Position numbers and translations under genes: made by a program. Below are positions 51,545 to 63,659 of a DNA stretch of 64,000 bases, in pieces (position 1 is the first letter of the stretch; each line of letters starts with the position of its first letter). The notes below the pieces were generated by a model. The model had not been told where the DNA came from and made no database searches. It saw only the letters and a list, made by a program, of their open reading frames with translations. The DNA comes from Baylisascaris procyonis (Eukaryota; Nematoda; Chromadorea; Rhabditida; Ascarididae): assembly GCA_037389465.1 (NCBI GenBank), contig JAZARR010000230.1, positions 6,048,007 to 6,112,006 on the forward strand, given 5' to 3'.

Positions 51545-51849
51545 TCAGATATAACGCGAGACATGATGAAAATGGGATTTAACGCTATAGGAATTTAGGT
51601 TGGCCAAAAAACTTCTTCCGGAGCTGCTCAGTTCACTCAGTTTTGCTTCTGAATTCGAAACTTTCGAAATGATACTTGAACTTTTAGTGAAGGTGATCAA
51701 TTTTAATGAAGGCAATGTGGGTTCGAACCGACAAAGCTGTCTATATTCGTATAAGAATGTAATTTTTCTTCGAATTTTTTTCGACCACCCCAAAAAAAGT
51801 TTTTCGATCAAAAAATTTATCGCTGGCAAAAAATTAATGAATTATCGAC

Positions 51850-53080
51850 AGCGATCATCCAAGGATCATGAATGTTTGCCAAAAAGCGCGTCAAACTGCG
51901 GTAAGTGCCTTCTCTAGAAACCATCATGGAATGATGTAATCTTGAATACGCTCGTCAAATCAGCAAGTGCAAAAGCGTATCAGAGAAGGTGAAACACTAG
52001 TAGGATCTTCATTATAAATCGTTAAGTCTGGAAAAAAGAGACTTTTGGCAGGCTTTAAATAAACTATTGGATACTGAAAGTTCGAACGCCTTATTGCACA
52101 CGTTTTATTATCTATTGGTGGATTATGTAATGATGCAAGCGGAAAAAAAGCGTATAATGTGCCATTTCCTTTTATAGGATTTTCCGTTTGCTTTTTATTT
52201 TAGGCGGCAAATTTAGCAAGATAATGGATTATGAAAAAATATATTGTAAGAGTTTGTTGCACAAACATTCTATACAATTGTACGTTATCACCTATACGCT
52301 GCTCATTGGAAAAAAAAAGACAAAATAAACATATATATTATTTGTTAAACAATAAAAACACTAGTAGCAGCAAAGTGAAATCATTGAAGTGCTAGTGCAT
52401 TTCTTGAAGTTTATACAATAGATCTGAAAATATTCCTAGGGAGGATGAAATATTTTCAGCTAATTGATAGAAAGCAAAAAAATGGAATATTAAGAGAGAT
52501 CAGAGGCTCCATGGGTAAAATAAATCGGCATCTGTAAATTATAGTGCAAAGAGGATATCGATGGAGATGAGTTTTAAGCGTGAACGTAGAAAATTTGATG
52601 AGAGCGATCATTTGACTCTTCAAGATGACTCTTCACATCAATGAGAATGGAACGCCGTGGATGTGAGTATGTCATAAACAACTCGTGAACTAGGAGATTC
52701 TTGATTAGACTGAGGACTAATTTAGACAACGCGATCGGCATCCGTAGACAAGCGGAATATGGCGAAAGAACGAATATGGCTCAAAATTGGGTTCATTGCA
52801 ATATATTATAAGTCGAAAGAAATGACTATCAATGGGTGCTTATTGCAGCCTTCAAATCGCCAAACAACACGAAAAACAATGAGATTCAAAAGCGAAGATG
52901 AGTGCAACCAATTTTGAAATAATGCGTTCTTAAATTCACATCATTTCATATGAACATCAGCGCAAAAAAAGAAATTATTCTTCTTCACCTGCTTCCACTG
53001 TCGTCAGATTCCGTTGGGAAATCGCAACTTTTTCATAACCAAGCACTACTTATTACTGGAATATATCCTGAACCACTGTA
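51850..53080. other. Non-coding, nothing recognised
   Basis: Short frames only; no splice-supported exon, RNA gene or repeat was seen. Confidence 0.4.
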
Positions 53081-53087
53081 ACTCATT

Positions 53088-53273
53088 TCATGCTATCCGC
53101 CTAAGAAGTTCCTGAATTGAAACGTTGGTTATGTTTTTATGCATTTGACTTGTAAGCGGACAAATATTATGACAAACTATCGAAATGAAAAGAACTATGC
53201 CGAAGCAGTACAACAATCTGATGTAAAACATCACAATGCACAAAGATACTATAGAACAACTGCTGCATTTCAT
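53088..53273 (-). CDS. Possible exon with one transmembrane segment, unidentified
   Basis: A 61-codon frame with a long hydrophobic segment (VSLCIVMFYIRLLYCFGIVL) and then a polar tail ending LRRIA. The opposite strand is also open and ends in a strong donor (ATCGA|GTAAGT at about 53278), so the strand is uncertain. If minus, it could belong with 51380-51544 in a receptor-like gene. Confidence 0.22.
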   Translation of the reverse strand: MKCSSCSIVSLCIVMFYIRLLYCFGIVLFISIVCHNICPLTSQMHKNITNVSIQELLRRIA

Positions 53274-54009
53274 CGAGTAAGTAATTTTAAAAAATCATTA
53301 TGCAGTTGGACTACAGTGAATGTGCTGGAGAAAACATTAGCTAATGAAGACATTAAGCTTAAAACTAAAATATGTTACTAGTACGTTTTCAAAGTAATAG
53401 CACAAAAATAATCAACGTCGTCAAAGAATGCAAACGCTTAGCAAAGTGGCATGACCGCTGTTCGACGACAACCACTATGGTGCACATGACCTGCTATTGG
53501 TGGCGCGCCGATTGATGCACGAGTTTGATTCGTCAGACTCTTTCAGTTGTTTCTCACTGTCAACATCTTCCTCTAAATGACATCAGCAACCTTGCACCTT
53601 AATTATGATCAGCTGAATTCAACCACAAACTACACCATCGTTTTGTCTATAATAGTTTTTTCTCGTTCCTTTGTTTATTAGATCGAGTTATGACAAATGA
53701 AAAATGATTAACATTTTTTAAAGGATGAAATATTTGTTATAAACATTTACGAGATAATTTGAATAGAATTTTCGTATATAAGAAAAAGTTTTAAGGGATA
53801 ATTTAGGAATGAAAATCACAAAAAAAAACATTCAGATACAGGATTTATTTATAAAATATCATTTGAGTTACTCGTAGGAATTTTGATTCACTTATCATTC
53901 GAAGTGCTCCGGGATTTGAAACTTTTATATGCAAATCTTTCCGTTGTATTTAAATAGCTCCAAATCACCAAAATAATTTTAACCTGTAGAAGCGAGCGAT
54001 ACTCGTCAA

Positions 54010-54198
54010 TCATACTTCAATAGGAGAAGCCGTATCTGCGTAGAGTTGCTTAGATGCGGCATAAAAAGGAAACCGCCGCTCATACATCAGAAGCACTTCG
54101 TTCATCACACAATCTAGTTGTTTGTCATCGACAATGCTGACTAATGACCACAAAATGAAATCAATTCGCGGAGCAACATTTCCGGTTGTAGCTTTCAA
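54010..54198 (-). CDS. Possible internal exon, unidentified protein
   Basis: A minus-strand frame reads protein-like sequence (PRIDFILWSLVSIVDDKQL, then MNEVLLMYERRFPFYAASK) and reaches ATTGAA|GTATGA, a good donor in phase 0 just before the stop. Its last third is duplicated in inverted orientation at 54411-54478, where the frame is broken. The family is not recognised, and the acceptor is unclear (ATTGAAAG at about 54190 is the best candidate). Confidence 0.35.
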   Translation of the reverse strand: MKATTGNVAPRIDFILWSLVSIVDDKQLDCVMNEVLLMYERRFPFYAASKQLYADTASPIEV

Positions 54199-54410
54199 TT
54201 ATGACGACTCATCTAGCATTTTACCATTTATCTTTAAGGGAAATTAAGAAATGTAGCGTGCCCTCTTCCATTGAAAATGAAAACAACATAAGACACTGGC
54301 ACCAGTGTGAAGATAGATCACAAACAAGAGTTGAGAAACAACGACAGATATAGTTCAGCTATATGGAGCAAAAATTTGTGATTGAGAAAAAAAATGTCCA
54401 AGTGGTGCTG

Positions 54411-54478
54411 CGGTTTACTTTTTATGCCACATCCAAGTGATTCTACGCAGACATTGCTTCTCCTATTGAAATATGATT
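54411..54478 (+). pseudogene. Inverted partial copy of the exon end at 54009-54075
   Basis: About 68 bp match the reverse complement of the preceding exon's 3' end at roughly 85%. The plus-strand reading gives RFTFYATSK, a stop, then FYADIASPIE. The splice donor GT has become AT, so this copy is non-functional. Confidence 0.7.
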
Positions 54479-54512
54479 CGGGAATGTCACTTTCTACTTA
54501 GAATTATGAAAC

Positions 54513-54682
54513 TGCTTAAAAGTTGAGGTTTCATAGAGAAAATGATTACGATGTCATATTATATTAGCAATTAAGTTTCAAATTTGAAGACAGCTTGAAA
54601 ATCAAGTACCATGCTTAAAAATTGAGGTTTCATGAGGAAAATGTTTACGATGTCTTATTATATTAACAAGTAAGTTTCGAAT
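54513..54682 (+). repeat. Two-copy tandem repeat, period 99 bp
   Basis: Units at 54513-54584 and 54612-54682 share TGCTTAAAAnTTGAGGTTTCAT and the TTACGATGTC / TTATATTA blocks, at about 85-90% by eye. Confidence 0.85.
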
Positions 54683-54888
54683 TCTTCGGTAAAATCGCAA
54701 TATTTATGACTTATTTTGACAGTTACCTATTTGCGTTATCAAATGCCACTCAACGATGTTTCCTTCCAGTAGCATGTTGAGATTGTGAACTTCATTACTT
54801 TGAAACAATCATATGCAAAATACGATGAAATAGAGCAGCTTACAATGGAAGTATGAAGTGCAATCAGTCGCTTGCTGTTCATTGAGAA

Positions 54889-55140
54889 GTGGAGATGAAA
54901 AAGGAAGTGGAAAAACGCACTAAGGAAGAGGACACAAAGTGCGCTATTGCATTTACTTCATCTTATCAGCCACTTCCACAGAACTTGAATGAAAATATAG
55001 AAATAATTAATAAAATGAATCGGTCTCGGTCTCAAATCGGCTCCAATGAATTCGGCTATTCCTTTATTAATTCGGCCGATATGAATTACACGCATTTATC
55101 GGCAAATGTAAATGTCAATAAGACGTTTCAAAATCGATAG
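54889..55140 (+). CDS. Possible short ORF or terminal exon, hydrophilic protein
   Basis: A frame of up to 83 codons starts with a charged run (MKKEVEKRTKEEDTKCAIA) and continues Asn/Ser-rich (NKMNRSRSQIGSNEFGYSF). It has no membrane segment or known motif. The composition is more protein-like than neighbouring chance frames, but no splice site or promoter supports it. A short GGATATTGGATC repeat follows the stop at 55152-55201. Confidence 0.22.
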   Translation: MEMKKEVEKRTKEEDTKCAIAFTSSYQPLPQNLNENIEIINKMNRSRSQIGSNEFGYSFINSADMNYTHLSANVNVNKTFQNR

Positions 55141-55204
55141 ATTAGTGTCAAATAGGATATTGGATCTAAAGTAAGATATTGGATCAAATAGGATATTGGA
55201 TCTA

Positions 55205-57830
55205 AAGTGTGCATCTAGCAGTCATCGTAACGGTTTTATTTCCAGATTTAAGCTACCCAACATACAGACTCGCTGACCCGAATATTCGTGTGCACAGACA
55301 CAAAGCTACCGTCACGAATTTTTGGGAAGCTAATTTGTAAAAGCGCATTAAAATATAAGGAAAAAGATGTGAATTAACAAACGCAAAAAGCTGGCCTGTT
55401 GCCAGGAAGTAACAATATTGGAACAGAATTAGTGGTATTTCATAGAGTATGTTTACATCGGCTGTGATCGCCTGATTTTGAAAAATGTTGGCGAAATCTT
55501 TGCATCAGCTGCGGCTTTGCATCAGCTGCGGTGATGAAATGGACTGTAAGTGGAAAACTGTAGAAAGAAGGAAAACTGGTGCATTTTAAATAGGCATCTA
55601 TAATCGCTAAATAAAGTAATGCATTTCACATAAATGATACATACCACTCTTTGCTTTAGGACCGACTGTTTTACCGGTCGGTTAGGGAAACGGAAAGGAT
55701 CGGATAGGCCAAAATATGCTAGAAATGAGCTTGTTGATGAAAAAACTTCAACTTTCGCCCCTTGAGAAATTGAATCTTCGAAGAAATTTGTTTGTTTAAG
55801 AAATTACAAATTACAAAGGAAGTGTGTGCGAAGAATAGCAACTATGTTCAGAGAAAAAACGAATGTAAATATTGAGTTTGAAAACGTTTAGGCTGAAACT
55901 TTTCCGAATCATTTCTTTAGTTTCTTCCCGAAATTTTGTGTACAATTTTGAAATAAAGAATAAACAATGTTGAGTTTGAAAGAAAGAATGACTATATCAA
56001 AAAAGCATTTCTTTTAATTTCCATCGGAATTTCATTCTTTCAGACAACTTCATTTGTTTCACTCTTCCCGACTTCAATGTTTCAGTTTTAGGTCGCGATG
56101 ATCTATAGCCAATGACTCGATTATGCCTTTCTCATAGCTTGCTTGATCTATTCGAGACGACATAACATTCTACAGCATTCCTACAACCCGTTCGGTCATT
56201 ATTGTCTTTCCCGTTGGTATTTTCATTGAAAGGATGCAAGATATCTGACACTGGTGAATTTCCCATGTGAAAACAGGATGAAAACACTCTCAAAATGGAT
56301 GAAAACAGGCAGAAATCAATTTAAATATCTTTGGAAGGCGCATTTTTTGCTATAGTTAGCAAAAGCTTATTTACAAAATTGTATTTTTGCACTAGAAGAC
56401 CAAACTACATCGTATTATAGACCAAAAACATTGTGCCATTCCAATAAGATAGATGTCATAATTTGCTTTGAGGTTGCTGAGAAGAAATGCATTTTTCGAA
56501 ATTAATCATTCAGATAAAAATCGATTGCATGAAAGTGAGAACAGCAATGAAAAAACTAATGGAATATTACTTGAGGTCTAACGAAGGTCATAAAGCCAAC
56601 AAAAATTCGAATCATATGTCCATTAAACCTGTCTTTTTAATTTTAGAAATCGGTTGTGCGATAGAATAAATAACGAATTTCCATGAATTTCCATGAAATG
56701 ATGAATAAATCAACAACGTGAATTTTCATGAAATGCACAGGATAATGAGCACAGCAACTAGCGTTCTAAATCTTACTGGATATGCATAGCGCCATCATTG
56801 CATTAATTTCATTGTTTGATGAGGAGAACGATCAATCGGTATATAAGGAATAAAGTGTGGGAGTAAAGAAACTGCTCCGAAAAGGTATATGCTAACCTAA
56901 CAGGCAACTGATTAAGTGCACTAAAGTACGTCTTTATATTGCCGAAACTACAGGTGTGCACACATCGACGTGCTTGGCACCAAACGGATTCGTTAGTAAA
57001 TGTGTTCACTTTGTTACCAACACAATCGGTCAAAACTTACAAATTAGATCGGGTATTCAGCCCGCGCTCATGTAAGCATTCGACATTTTATGGAATCCCC
57101 CTTTAACTGTTGTTGAGTGGACGGAAAGCATGGAAGCGATTCTTCATATCATCTATGATAAGCGCTTTTTCAGATTCTGCGCGTTACAGCAAACGGTTCA
57201 ATAAGTTGCTAAAAGATATTTAAGACGCGCAATAATGCTCTAGAAGTTCAACGGAAGCGATCGATATTTCATATCATCCATATAAGGTTTGTTTTTCCGA
57301 CTAGCTGGTTTGAAGAGGAACCTGATTGATTTTAATTAACGTGGCGCTTTCTAGACGCTTCAAATACCCATAGCTTCCTTCAAATTTGATGGAACAATTT
57401 CAAAACAGGTTTTCCAGGCTTCAAATTCCCGTGGATTTCCTTACTCTGGTTTCAATTGTTTTCGCGCTGAAGCCAACAGGCAAACATGCGAATATACGAA
57501 ACAAATGTGATATCGTCGTAATAGTCCGTGTAAATATAGTTTCGCAAGGACTGATGAAGAATATGAAGGATCTAAAATCCATAGGTGAAGCTAGGCAGGG
57601 AATAAACGAAGCAGGGAGAGAATAAGATTCATGCGCTTACATCATTGCAATCCTAATTTTTCGTCTATTTTTCTCCTAGTTTAAATTCGATAAAATCGAC
57701 TTATCATCTATTGGCGCTCGTCTATTCCTTTTAAATATTTCGAGTATGAGTGCAACAGTCAAGCCCAATGAATTTTCGCCGGAAATTCATTATACAGAAA
57801 TCAAAATCTCTTTCAAGTGAGCGCAATTCT
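55205..57830. other. No supported gene
   Basis: Short frames only. A diverged direct repeat is visible around GAAGCGAT...CATATCATC near 57136 and 57252, and GCATCAGCTGCGG occurs twice at 55501-55531. Frames at 57386-57625 (+) and 56809-57033 (-) lack recognisable features. Confidence 0.35.
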
Positions 57831-58084
57831 TTAGTCAAGAACTAATGCGTTTTCGAGTGCAAAATAGAATGAAAACACAAATAAATCGAAATTTGTGAAT
57901 GGTAATTGTTAAACTCGTTACATTTAAGAACTGGTTGACAGCATTAACATCGTTATTACGATTGTAAAGAGTTTTCTTAAGTGCTGCATGTGCCTTATGG
58001 CCATTTTTTTCAACAAAATTATCTTGAAAGGGAAAAATGGAGGAGCACACCAGATGGACTGGTATGAAATGTGCTTTTGCATTC

Positions 58085-58257
58085 ATCTTACTTTTAGAAG
58101 TTGCCAGCATATCTGGAATATGCGTAATAATGCCATCATATCCTAACTGATTCAACAGCCCGTACAATTCTATCGCTAATGATTTATTTTTCTGTAACCT
58201 CGCCCGCGTAAAATGAAAATCCGATCGATCCAAGAGTGCATGCAGATTTTTTCGCAT
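58085..58257 (-). CDS. Possible exon, unidentified protein
   Basis: A minus-strand frame from an ATG at 58257 reads MRKNLHALLDRSDFHFTRAR and then SLAIELYGLLNQLGYDGIIT, ending near 58100 at TCTAAAA|GTAAGA, a strong donor. Beyond that point the frame becomes low-quality. Amphipathic helix-like spacing is seen in the second half. Family and partner exons are unknown; an alternative start is the acceptor-like GGTTACAG before KNKSLAIEL. Confidence 0.3.
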
Positions 58258-58299
58258 ATTTAAATACTCATTGCTCCTTTAGCAATTAACGAACTGAAG

Positions 58300-60327
58300 T
58301 GAAATATGAGAAGGGAAGTTATCCTAAGGTTGTGCTTTCTATCCATGAATTTCGGACCTCTAGCTTTTTATGATCCTGAGTTTAAACCTGCGATATAGAA
58401 AGACAGACAAACAAGTACACAACTATCGAATACACTTTTGCAGATCAAATTTGCAAAAGTGGATCAGAGCAAAAGTGTTTGATCGATAAAAACGTCAGAT
58501 TTATTCGCAATATTCCATATTTAATTGATAAGTTCACTGTGATGTTTCTAAGTTACGATGAGCAAAATTCAATTTCGTCAGCAATGGCCCGAGCACACGA
58601 AGAACAGTGCGTCTAATGCTTTGCAAAATGTTGCACTTGATAGGATATGCATTAATCTGCAGTTCAACGGTGTTTTATTGATCGAATTTTCGTGTACGAC
58701 ACAATTTCAGAAATATTTGAAAATTAGACAAAACATTTCGCTTCCGAGAGGTCGTCGACGCAGAGGAGGAATATTTTTGCTCAACCTTTTGCCGTAGCCC
58801 CATCATAGGGAAAGAAAATAAGGTAGAGGTCTACTTGTTGACTACCAAACCAACAAAATCGGCTTTATAAATGAAGGAGCTTAAATTATTTGAAAAAGGT
58901 AGTGGGAATTTCTTAGCTGTAAGTAAAAAGCAACAACAATCTCTACTACGGCTTGACGACTAGTAGAAACAATCCTTCTGGAAGGTCGCGACGTCACTTC
59001 GATGAGAATATAACGTTAATAACCGGTTTAGATCTGATATTATTCGAAACGAGATTACATTTGTTTTGAAATAAACGTGAATGATATTAAAACCATCTAC
59101 TTCATATAAAATATTTTACGTGCTTTCCCATCCTCCTCAACATTTAGTTGTCGAGACACATAAAAATTGGTTGGAGGAATTAAAGCTGCGTATGTCGAAG
59201 ACTTAAAAGCAATAGGTACTGTAAACTCTGCAGATAAATTTTAAACACACATGTTGGGGGGGGGGGAAGGGAGTGTGGAAATTCTTATACGGTAACTTAG
59301 GTAGTGTCACAAGAGTAAATGATAATGCGGTGAAAGGAGATAGGAAATTTGTGAAAATGATTTCGGTGAAGTTCTGTCGCACTTTTGGACAGTACAACCT
59401 CAATAAGTTCGACGGAAGAGGCATTTTTAGGGAAGAGGCAACATTCCACGGAAGAAGCATTTTCGTGTTGGCGAGTGGGATAAGCATCAACAATGCCTTT
59501 GAATCAACATAATTTCGTATACGGAGCGCGAATTTCCTTCAATTTGCAAAGCCATCAAGGAAAGTGCTTTTCTTTGCGAGAGGGGCTTGTGTACAAGAAA
59601 AATTATTGAAATTAGTTATTATTGATGTAGCCTAGAGTCGATGTTATTACTTTCAAAGTGCAACTTTTTCACTAAGTCGATCCTTCCATCTTTCTTACCA
59701 ATAAAGGTAAAATAAGCGTTACCATAATTTCACGTATTGTCAAAAGGAAAGCTGAATTATGCAACCTTCAGGTTGCCATATAGGTCAGCTAGAAAACACA
59801 AAGAAATATTATCAAAATATGGAAATATTTTTGATCAATGAAGATGTTCTAACGATGTCTCTGGCTAAATACCAATTTCGCAATGACCAAAAAATGATTT
59901 CCGACAAATGGACGAATTCGGAATTCTTACAACTTATTTTTTTAGTAACAGTGGATGGCTCGTAAGGTAATTTGCCCCAAATCACCATTCACTAATTACT
60001 GATGCTACTTCATTAAACGCAAATTTTAACAAAAAAAAAAAAAGAAAAAAAATGGCGACGAAATTCATCAAAAATAAGAAGACGGGAAGAGGAGATTTTC
60101 TGATAGATTTTTGTTGCTCAGAGACTTGTTGCTAAATTGACTTGGATAATTTGACAGTACTGTCAAATTACGTAATTTGAAAGAATGGCGAATGAACATG
60201 GGAAATAGCAAGATTTTTATAAGGTAATCGTTGTATCTCTCGTAAAGAACGCGACAGCGTAATATGCGCCTTCCTTCATTAGTTGCTAAGGTTTCATAGA
60301 TAAGAATGCAATTGAGTATTGTATGAA
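58300..60327. other. No supported gene
   Basis: Short frames on both strands (58558-58797 +, 59203-59512 both strands) without domains. A G-run of 10 occurs at about 59256-59265, and an A-run of about 14 near 60031. Confidence 0.35.
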
Positions 60328-60430
60328 TCGAACAAAATATTTCACTATATATATATATATATATATATTTATTTATTTATTTATTTATATTTATATTTAT
60401 ATTTATATTTATGTGAAATATTTCGTTCGA
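60328..60430. repeat. AT/TTTA microsatellite flanked by an 18-bp inverted repeat
   Basis: TCGAACAAAATATTTCAC (60328-60345) and GTGAAATATTTCGTTCGA (60413-60430) are inverted copies with one mismatch. Between them lie (TA)n, then (TTTA)n, then (TTTATA)n tracts. This looks like a tiny palindromic element whose centre expanded as simple repeats. Confidence 0.85.
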
Positions 60431-60449
60431 TATATATATAATAAAAAAA

Positions 60450-61680
60450 CGAAAAACTTAACGACCGGTATAAGCAGTTCAACATCGCATCATTATTTTC
60501 AATAGAAAAGCTGAATAGTGCTAATTTGAACATCGTTTACGCTTTATGAAACGAGGAAAAATTATTGTTTCGGCATTTAGGTAGATGAAGCAATGCGAGT
60601 TGACGTTATCAAAACAAAGATTTGCATAAATTTAAAAAATTTCGAAGTTTGGAACCAAATTCGTCTTCGCGTCATTTGCTTTATGTTGGCAACGAATTGA
60701 TTAAGAATGAATTGATCGTTTGAATAACCCTCATTATGGAAAAAATAAAAATTCACAATTGATTTCATAGAACTGGTTTCTTTGAGAAAATTCATCAACG
60801 AAACTGCCGAAAATGAAGTTCAAAATCTGCATTCATCACAACGCTTTTTTAGTAATCCAGCAATTTTCCCTTTGAAAAATCTTGGGGGGCTATCATTATG
60901 AGTGATAGAGTTATGATCATAAGTGCGCCGTTCGTTGAGTTAAATATTCTGATAGCTTCATTAATACCACAAATGAAATATTTTCTTTGAAATGCACAGT
61001 TCAATTACTAGACAAAGAATGAAATAGCTATAAGTGTACAGCGTTCAGCTAGATGATGAATTCAGGATTGTTTCGCACAAATTTGTTGAAAACTGTTCGC
61101 TTTGGGGGTTTCAGTAAGCAATCATTCATGTAAACAATAGTCAGTATAGTTGAAGATAATTTAAAAATTGTTGCTGATGGTGAAGACTTTGGAATCATCG
61201 GCAAAGATGAAAGAATTGTTGTTTTGCGAAAAAGAAATGGAAAGTTAGAAGATATGACAGATGAAGGGTCTCAAGATTGATCCTTAATAAACTAAATTGC
61301 TGATCCTTTCAAAATCACATGAAATGTCTCCACCATGCGCTGAATAGGAGTGCTCGGAAATGAACTCTCGAATAGGAAGCTTCTGATTCCTTTGGATTTT
61401 AGTTTGATGAAGAACTTTAGTAATGAAACTGAGACAATCGCTCTTCTTGAGTGAAAATAAACAGAATCAATCCGGAAATGGCTCTACACTTACAACAATC
61501 ACAATCAGTCATCTTAGTAATCTGAAATAATGGAATGTTGGATGGGAGGCAGCAAGTTAGGAACCGTACGCGGGTTTTGTCGTCACTAACGACGGCATTA
61601 GAAGTGTCGAAAAGAGGCCCGATTATTTAGATTATTCTGGGATCTCATTTTCGCACATTTTAAATCTTTTCTTAACTTCC
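60450..61680. other. Non-coding, nothing recognised
   Basis: No supported gene or repeat was seen. Confidence 0.4.
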
Positions 61681-61691
61681 ATCCACATTCG

Positions 61692-61943
61692 ATGACCAAA
61701 TTTCGATGCACTATTCAAGAAATAGATTGTAAAAAACAGTTTCATTCTAGTGTTGAATGCAGTTATGTTGGAGATATCGCGCTCAATGCAATGAAATCTC
61801 CATTTAAGCTCATTAATGATATGCACAGATCGGTCTTAAAGAAATACGCAGCTGAACGTCGTTTTAGGCGGATAGGTGAATATTTATGCCTAAAATTGAT
61901 AGAAGATGTGATACCAACTGAATCTTTCTTCAAACAGTTGTAA
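61692..61943 (+). CDS. Possible short ORF, hypothetical protein (83 aa)
   Basis: An ATG-to-TAA frame of balanced, charged composition: Cys residues in the first 30 positions (FRCTIQEIDCKK, SVECSYVGD), then a basic helix-like middle (RSVLKKYAAERRFRRIGEYL). No signal peptide, membrane segment or known domain is present. No clear acceptor or promoter was found upstream. It may be an exon or chance. Confidence 0.25.
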   Translation: MTKFRCTIQEIDCKKQFHSSVECSYVGDIALNAMKSPFKLINDMHRSVLKKYAAERRFRRIGEYLCLKLIEDVIPTESFFKQL

Positions 61944-61949
61944 TTGTCA

Positions 61950-63060
61950 TATATTTAACCACTTTGCAAATTCTCAAAGACCATAATGAATACTGGAAGT
62001 TTCTCATTGAGATCTTAGATTGTACAACTGTTGCTAAAATCATTCTAGAAGGCTATTCAATTGTACGCTTAATGCGCCTGAGTGAATCTTTTCAGTCTGC
62101 AAAACTTTAGCAAAACCGGAGAATGTGAGATAATTACTAAATATTACCGATAAGCAACAAAATGATCAAATTCCTACGTCTATTTTGCTCTACAGACAAA
62201 CGGCTGAAGACGAGAATTCAGTTGTTTTTATGTCATTCTGCAAATTTCCTTGTTATGTGCAGGAATTCATGTAACTTAAAATTTACGACATAGACCCCAC
62301 AGACATCAACCTTCGCGTTTATAACGCCTATGCCTATCTGCTTCTCATTCGCATAAATTATCTGAAGAACGGTTGCTGTAAATATTATATATATGGGAGA
62401 TATAATATACAGCAAGGATGCGTTAAACCGTAATTCACGCTGATCGATGATTTTCGAGATGACTTATGGAGAGTTGGAGGTGTCAAAAAATTTACATACA
62501 TTCCGCAACAAAAGCATTTTCTTGTAAGATTGATAAAGTCTGAGAAAAACGGAATTGATAAAAGATATATATGGAGTGAGGAATTGTTTTAGGCAATGTC
62601 GACACTGTCTTGCTTTGTTCGCTTTTCTTAGCAATTTGTAAGGCTAGATGATGAGATAGATGAAGTGTGAAAGTACATATCTTGCCGATTCTTTTAGCAT
62701 GCATTTGCATCTTTTTAACACATGATTTTTAATGCGACTTGTAGATTTTCTGGGAAAACACATTAATAGATTTTTATTCGTTTCCAGATATTTAGACATT
62801 ATTTGATAAGGCAGTTTAATTGTTAAACAGCATATCCTGTCAAACTTTTTTGCCAAATATTTCACTTATGAAATAAAGAATCTGAAAAATGCCTTAGAAG
62901 AATAGAATAAGTTGCAGTTAATTTGACATTTATAAAAGATTTACTATGTGATATAAATGGATGAGGTTTTCGGGTAAAAACAATAACCTCCTGATCAAAA
63001 TAGAACAGTAAATTAATAAGTAAACATAAAAGGGTTTCGCTTCTGCTAACATTAGCTTAC
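61950..63060. other. Non-coding, nothing recognised
   Basis: AT-rich with short frames only. Confidence 0.4.
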
Positions 63061-63083
63061 AAAACTGAACGATGACGCATAGC

Positions 63084-63215
63084 TGACGTCATGCGATCGT
63101 TTTTACTCAGTTTGCTCGTTTTGTGGTATGTGCGATACTGCATCGAACGGCTATGCTCATTGTACAACGCTGTGTCACATTGTGCAATAGAAAGACGCGG
63201 CTATAAAACGCGTCT
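63084..63215 (+). promoter_or_regulatory. Promoter-like region: CRE palindrome plus TATA box
   Basis: A perfect cAMP-response-element palindrome TGACGTCA is at 63084-63091, and TATAAAA at 63202-63208. The TATA box lies between AGACGCG (63193-63199) and its inverted copy CGCGTCT (63209-63215). The area is richer in G/C than its surroundings. It could drive a plus-strand gene extending to the right, or be the promoter part of another LTR. Confidence 0.45.
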
Positions 63216-63365
63216 CTCTCGCTAGAATTTTATACTTTGTTCACTCTTCTCGGCGTAGTGGGAGTGCTTCTTATTTGTATTCAAGAAGATTCAAGATGGA
63301 TATTTCGGCTTTAACTGTTTCCGTTTCCTTTCACCATTCTTCGCTTTGAGAGATGTCTCTGAGGA

Positions 63366-63653
63366 GTGCGAAATTTCTGGAGCCCTGCGGAAGCGATAAC
63401 TGATCCAAAGGACTGCTTGAACCATGCTTATGAATGGGGCAATGGAATTAAACCTTTTAACATCCGTAATGTGATGTCGATCCACATTGGGGACCCCCGT
63501 ACGTGGCTTAAAGGTTGCATCCATGGGATCTGTAGTGGTGCACCTTTTATCTACTTCAGTACTTCCATGACCAACTTTTTTTGCTCGAGGGGTCGAAAGG
63601 AGGCCGAAGTCTTATACACATATGCTCATTTGAGCGATGCGAGAAAGTGCTGA
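63366..63653 (+). CDS. Possible ORF downstream of the promoter-like region
   Basis: A 95-codon frame opens just after a stop and has no ATG near its beginning (the first codon in the open stretch is GTG), so if real it is an exon. The product is mixed and charged (AITDPKDCLNHAYEWGNGIK; SRGRKEAEVLYTYAHL) and more protein-like than other frames nearby. It starts about 160 bp after the TATA box. No family is recognised. Confidence 0.28.
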   Translation: MRNFWSPAEAITDPKDCLNHAYEWGNGIKPFNIRNVMSIHIGDPRTWLKGCIHGICSGAPFIYFSTSMTNFFCSRGRKEAEVLYTYAHLSDARKC

Positions 63654-63659
63654 ATGTAT

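Noticed and set aside
51719..51732. GGGTTCGAACC as a tRNA T arm
   Set aside because: The surrounding bases form neither an acceptor stem nor an anticodon arm.
51590..52100. Mariner-type element suggested by TTAGGTTGGCCAAAAAACTT
   Set aside because: No second terminal repeat and no transposase catalytic motifs were readable in either strand.
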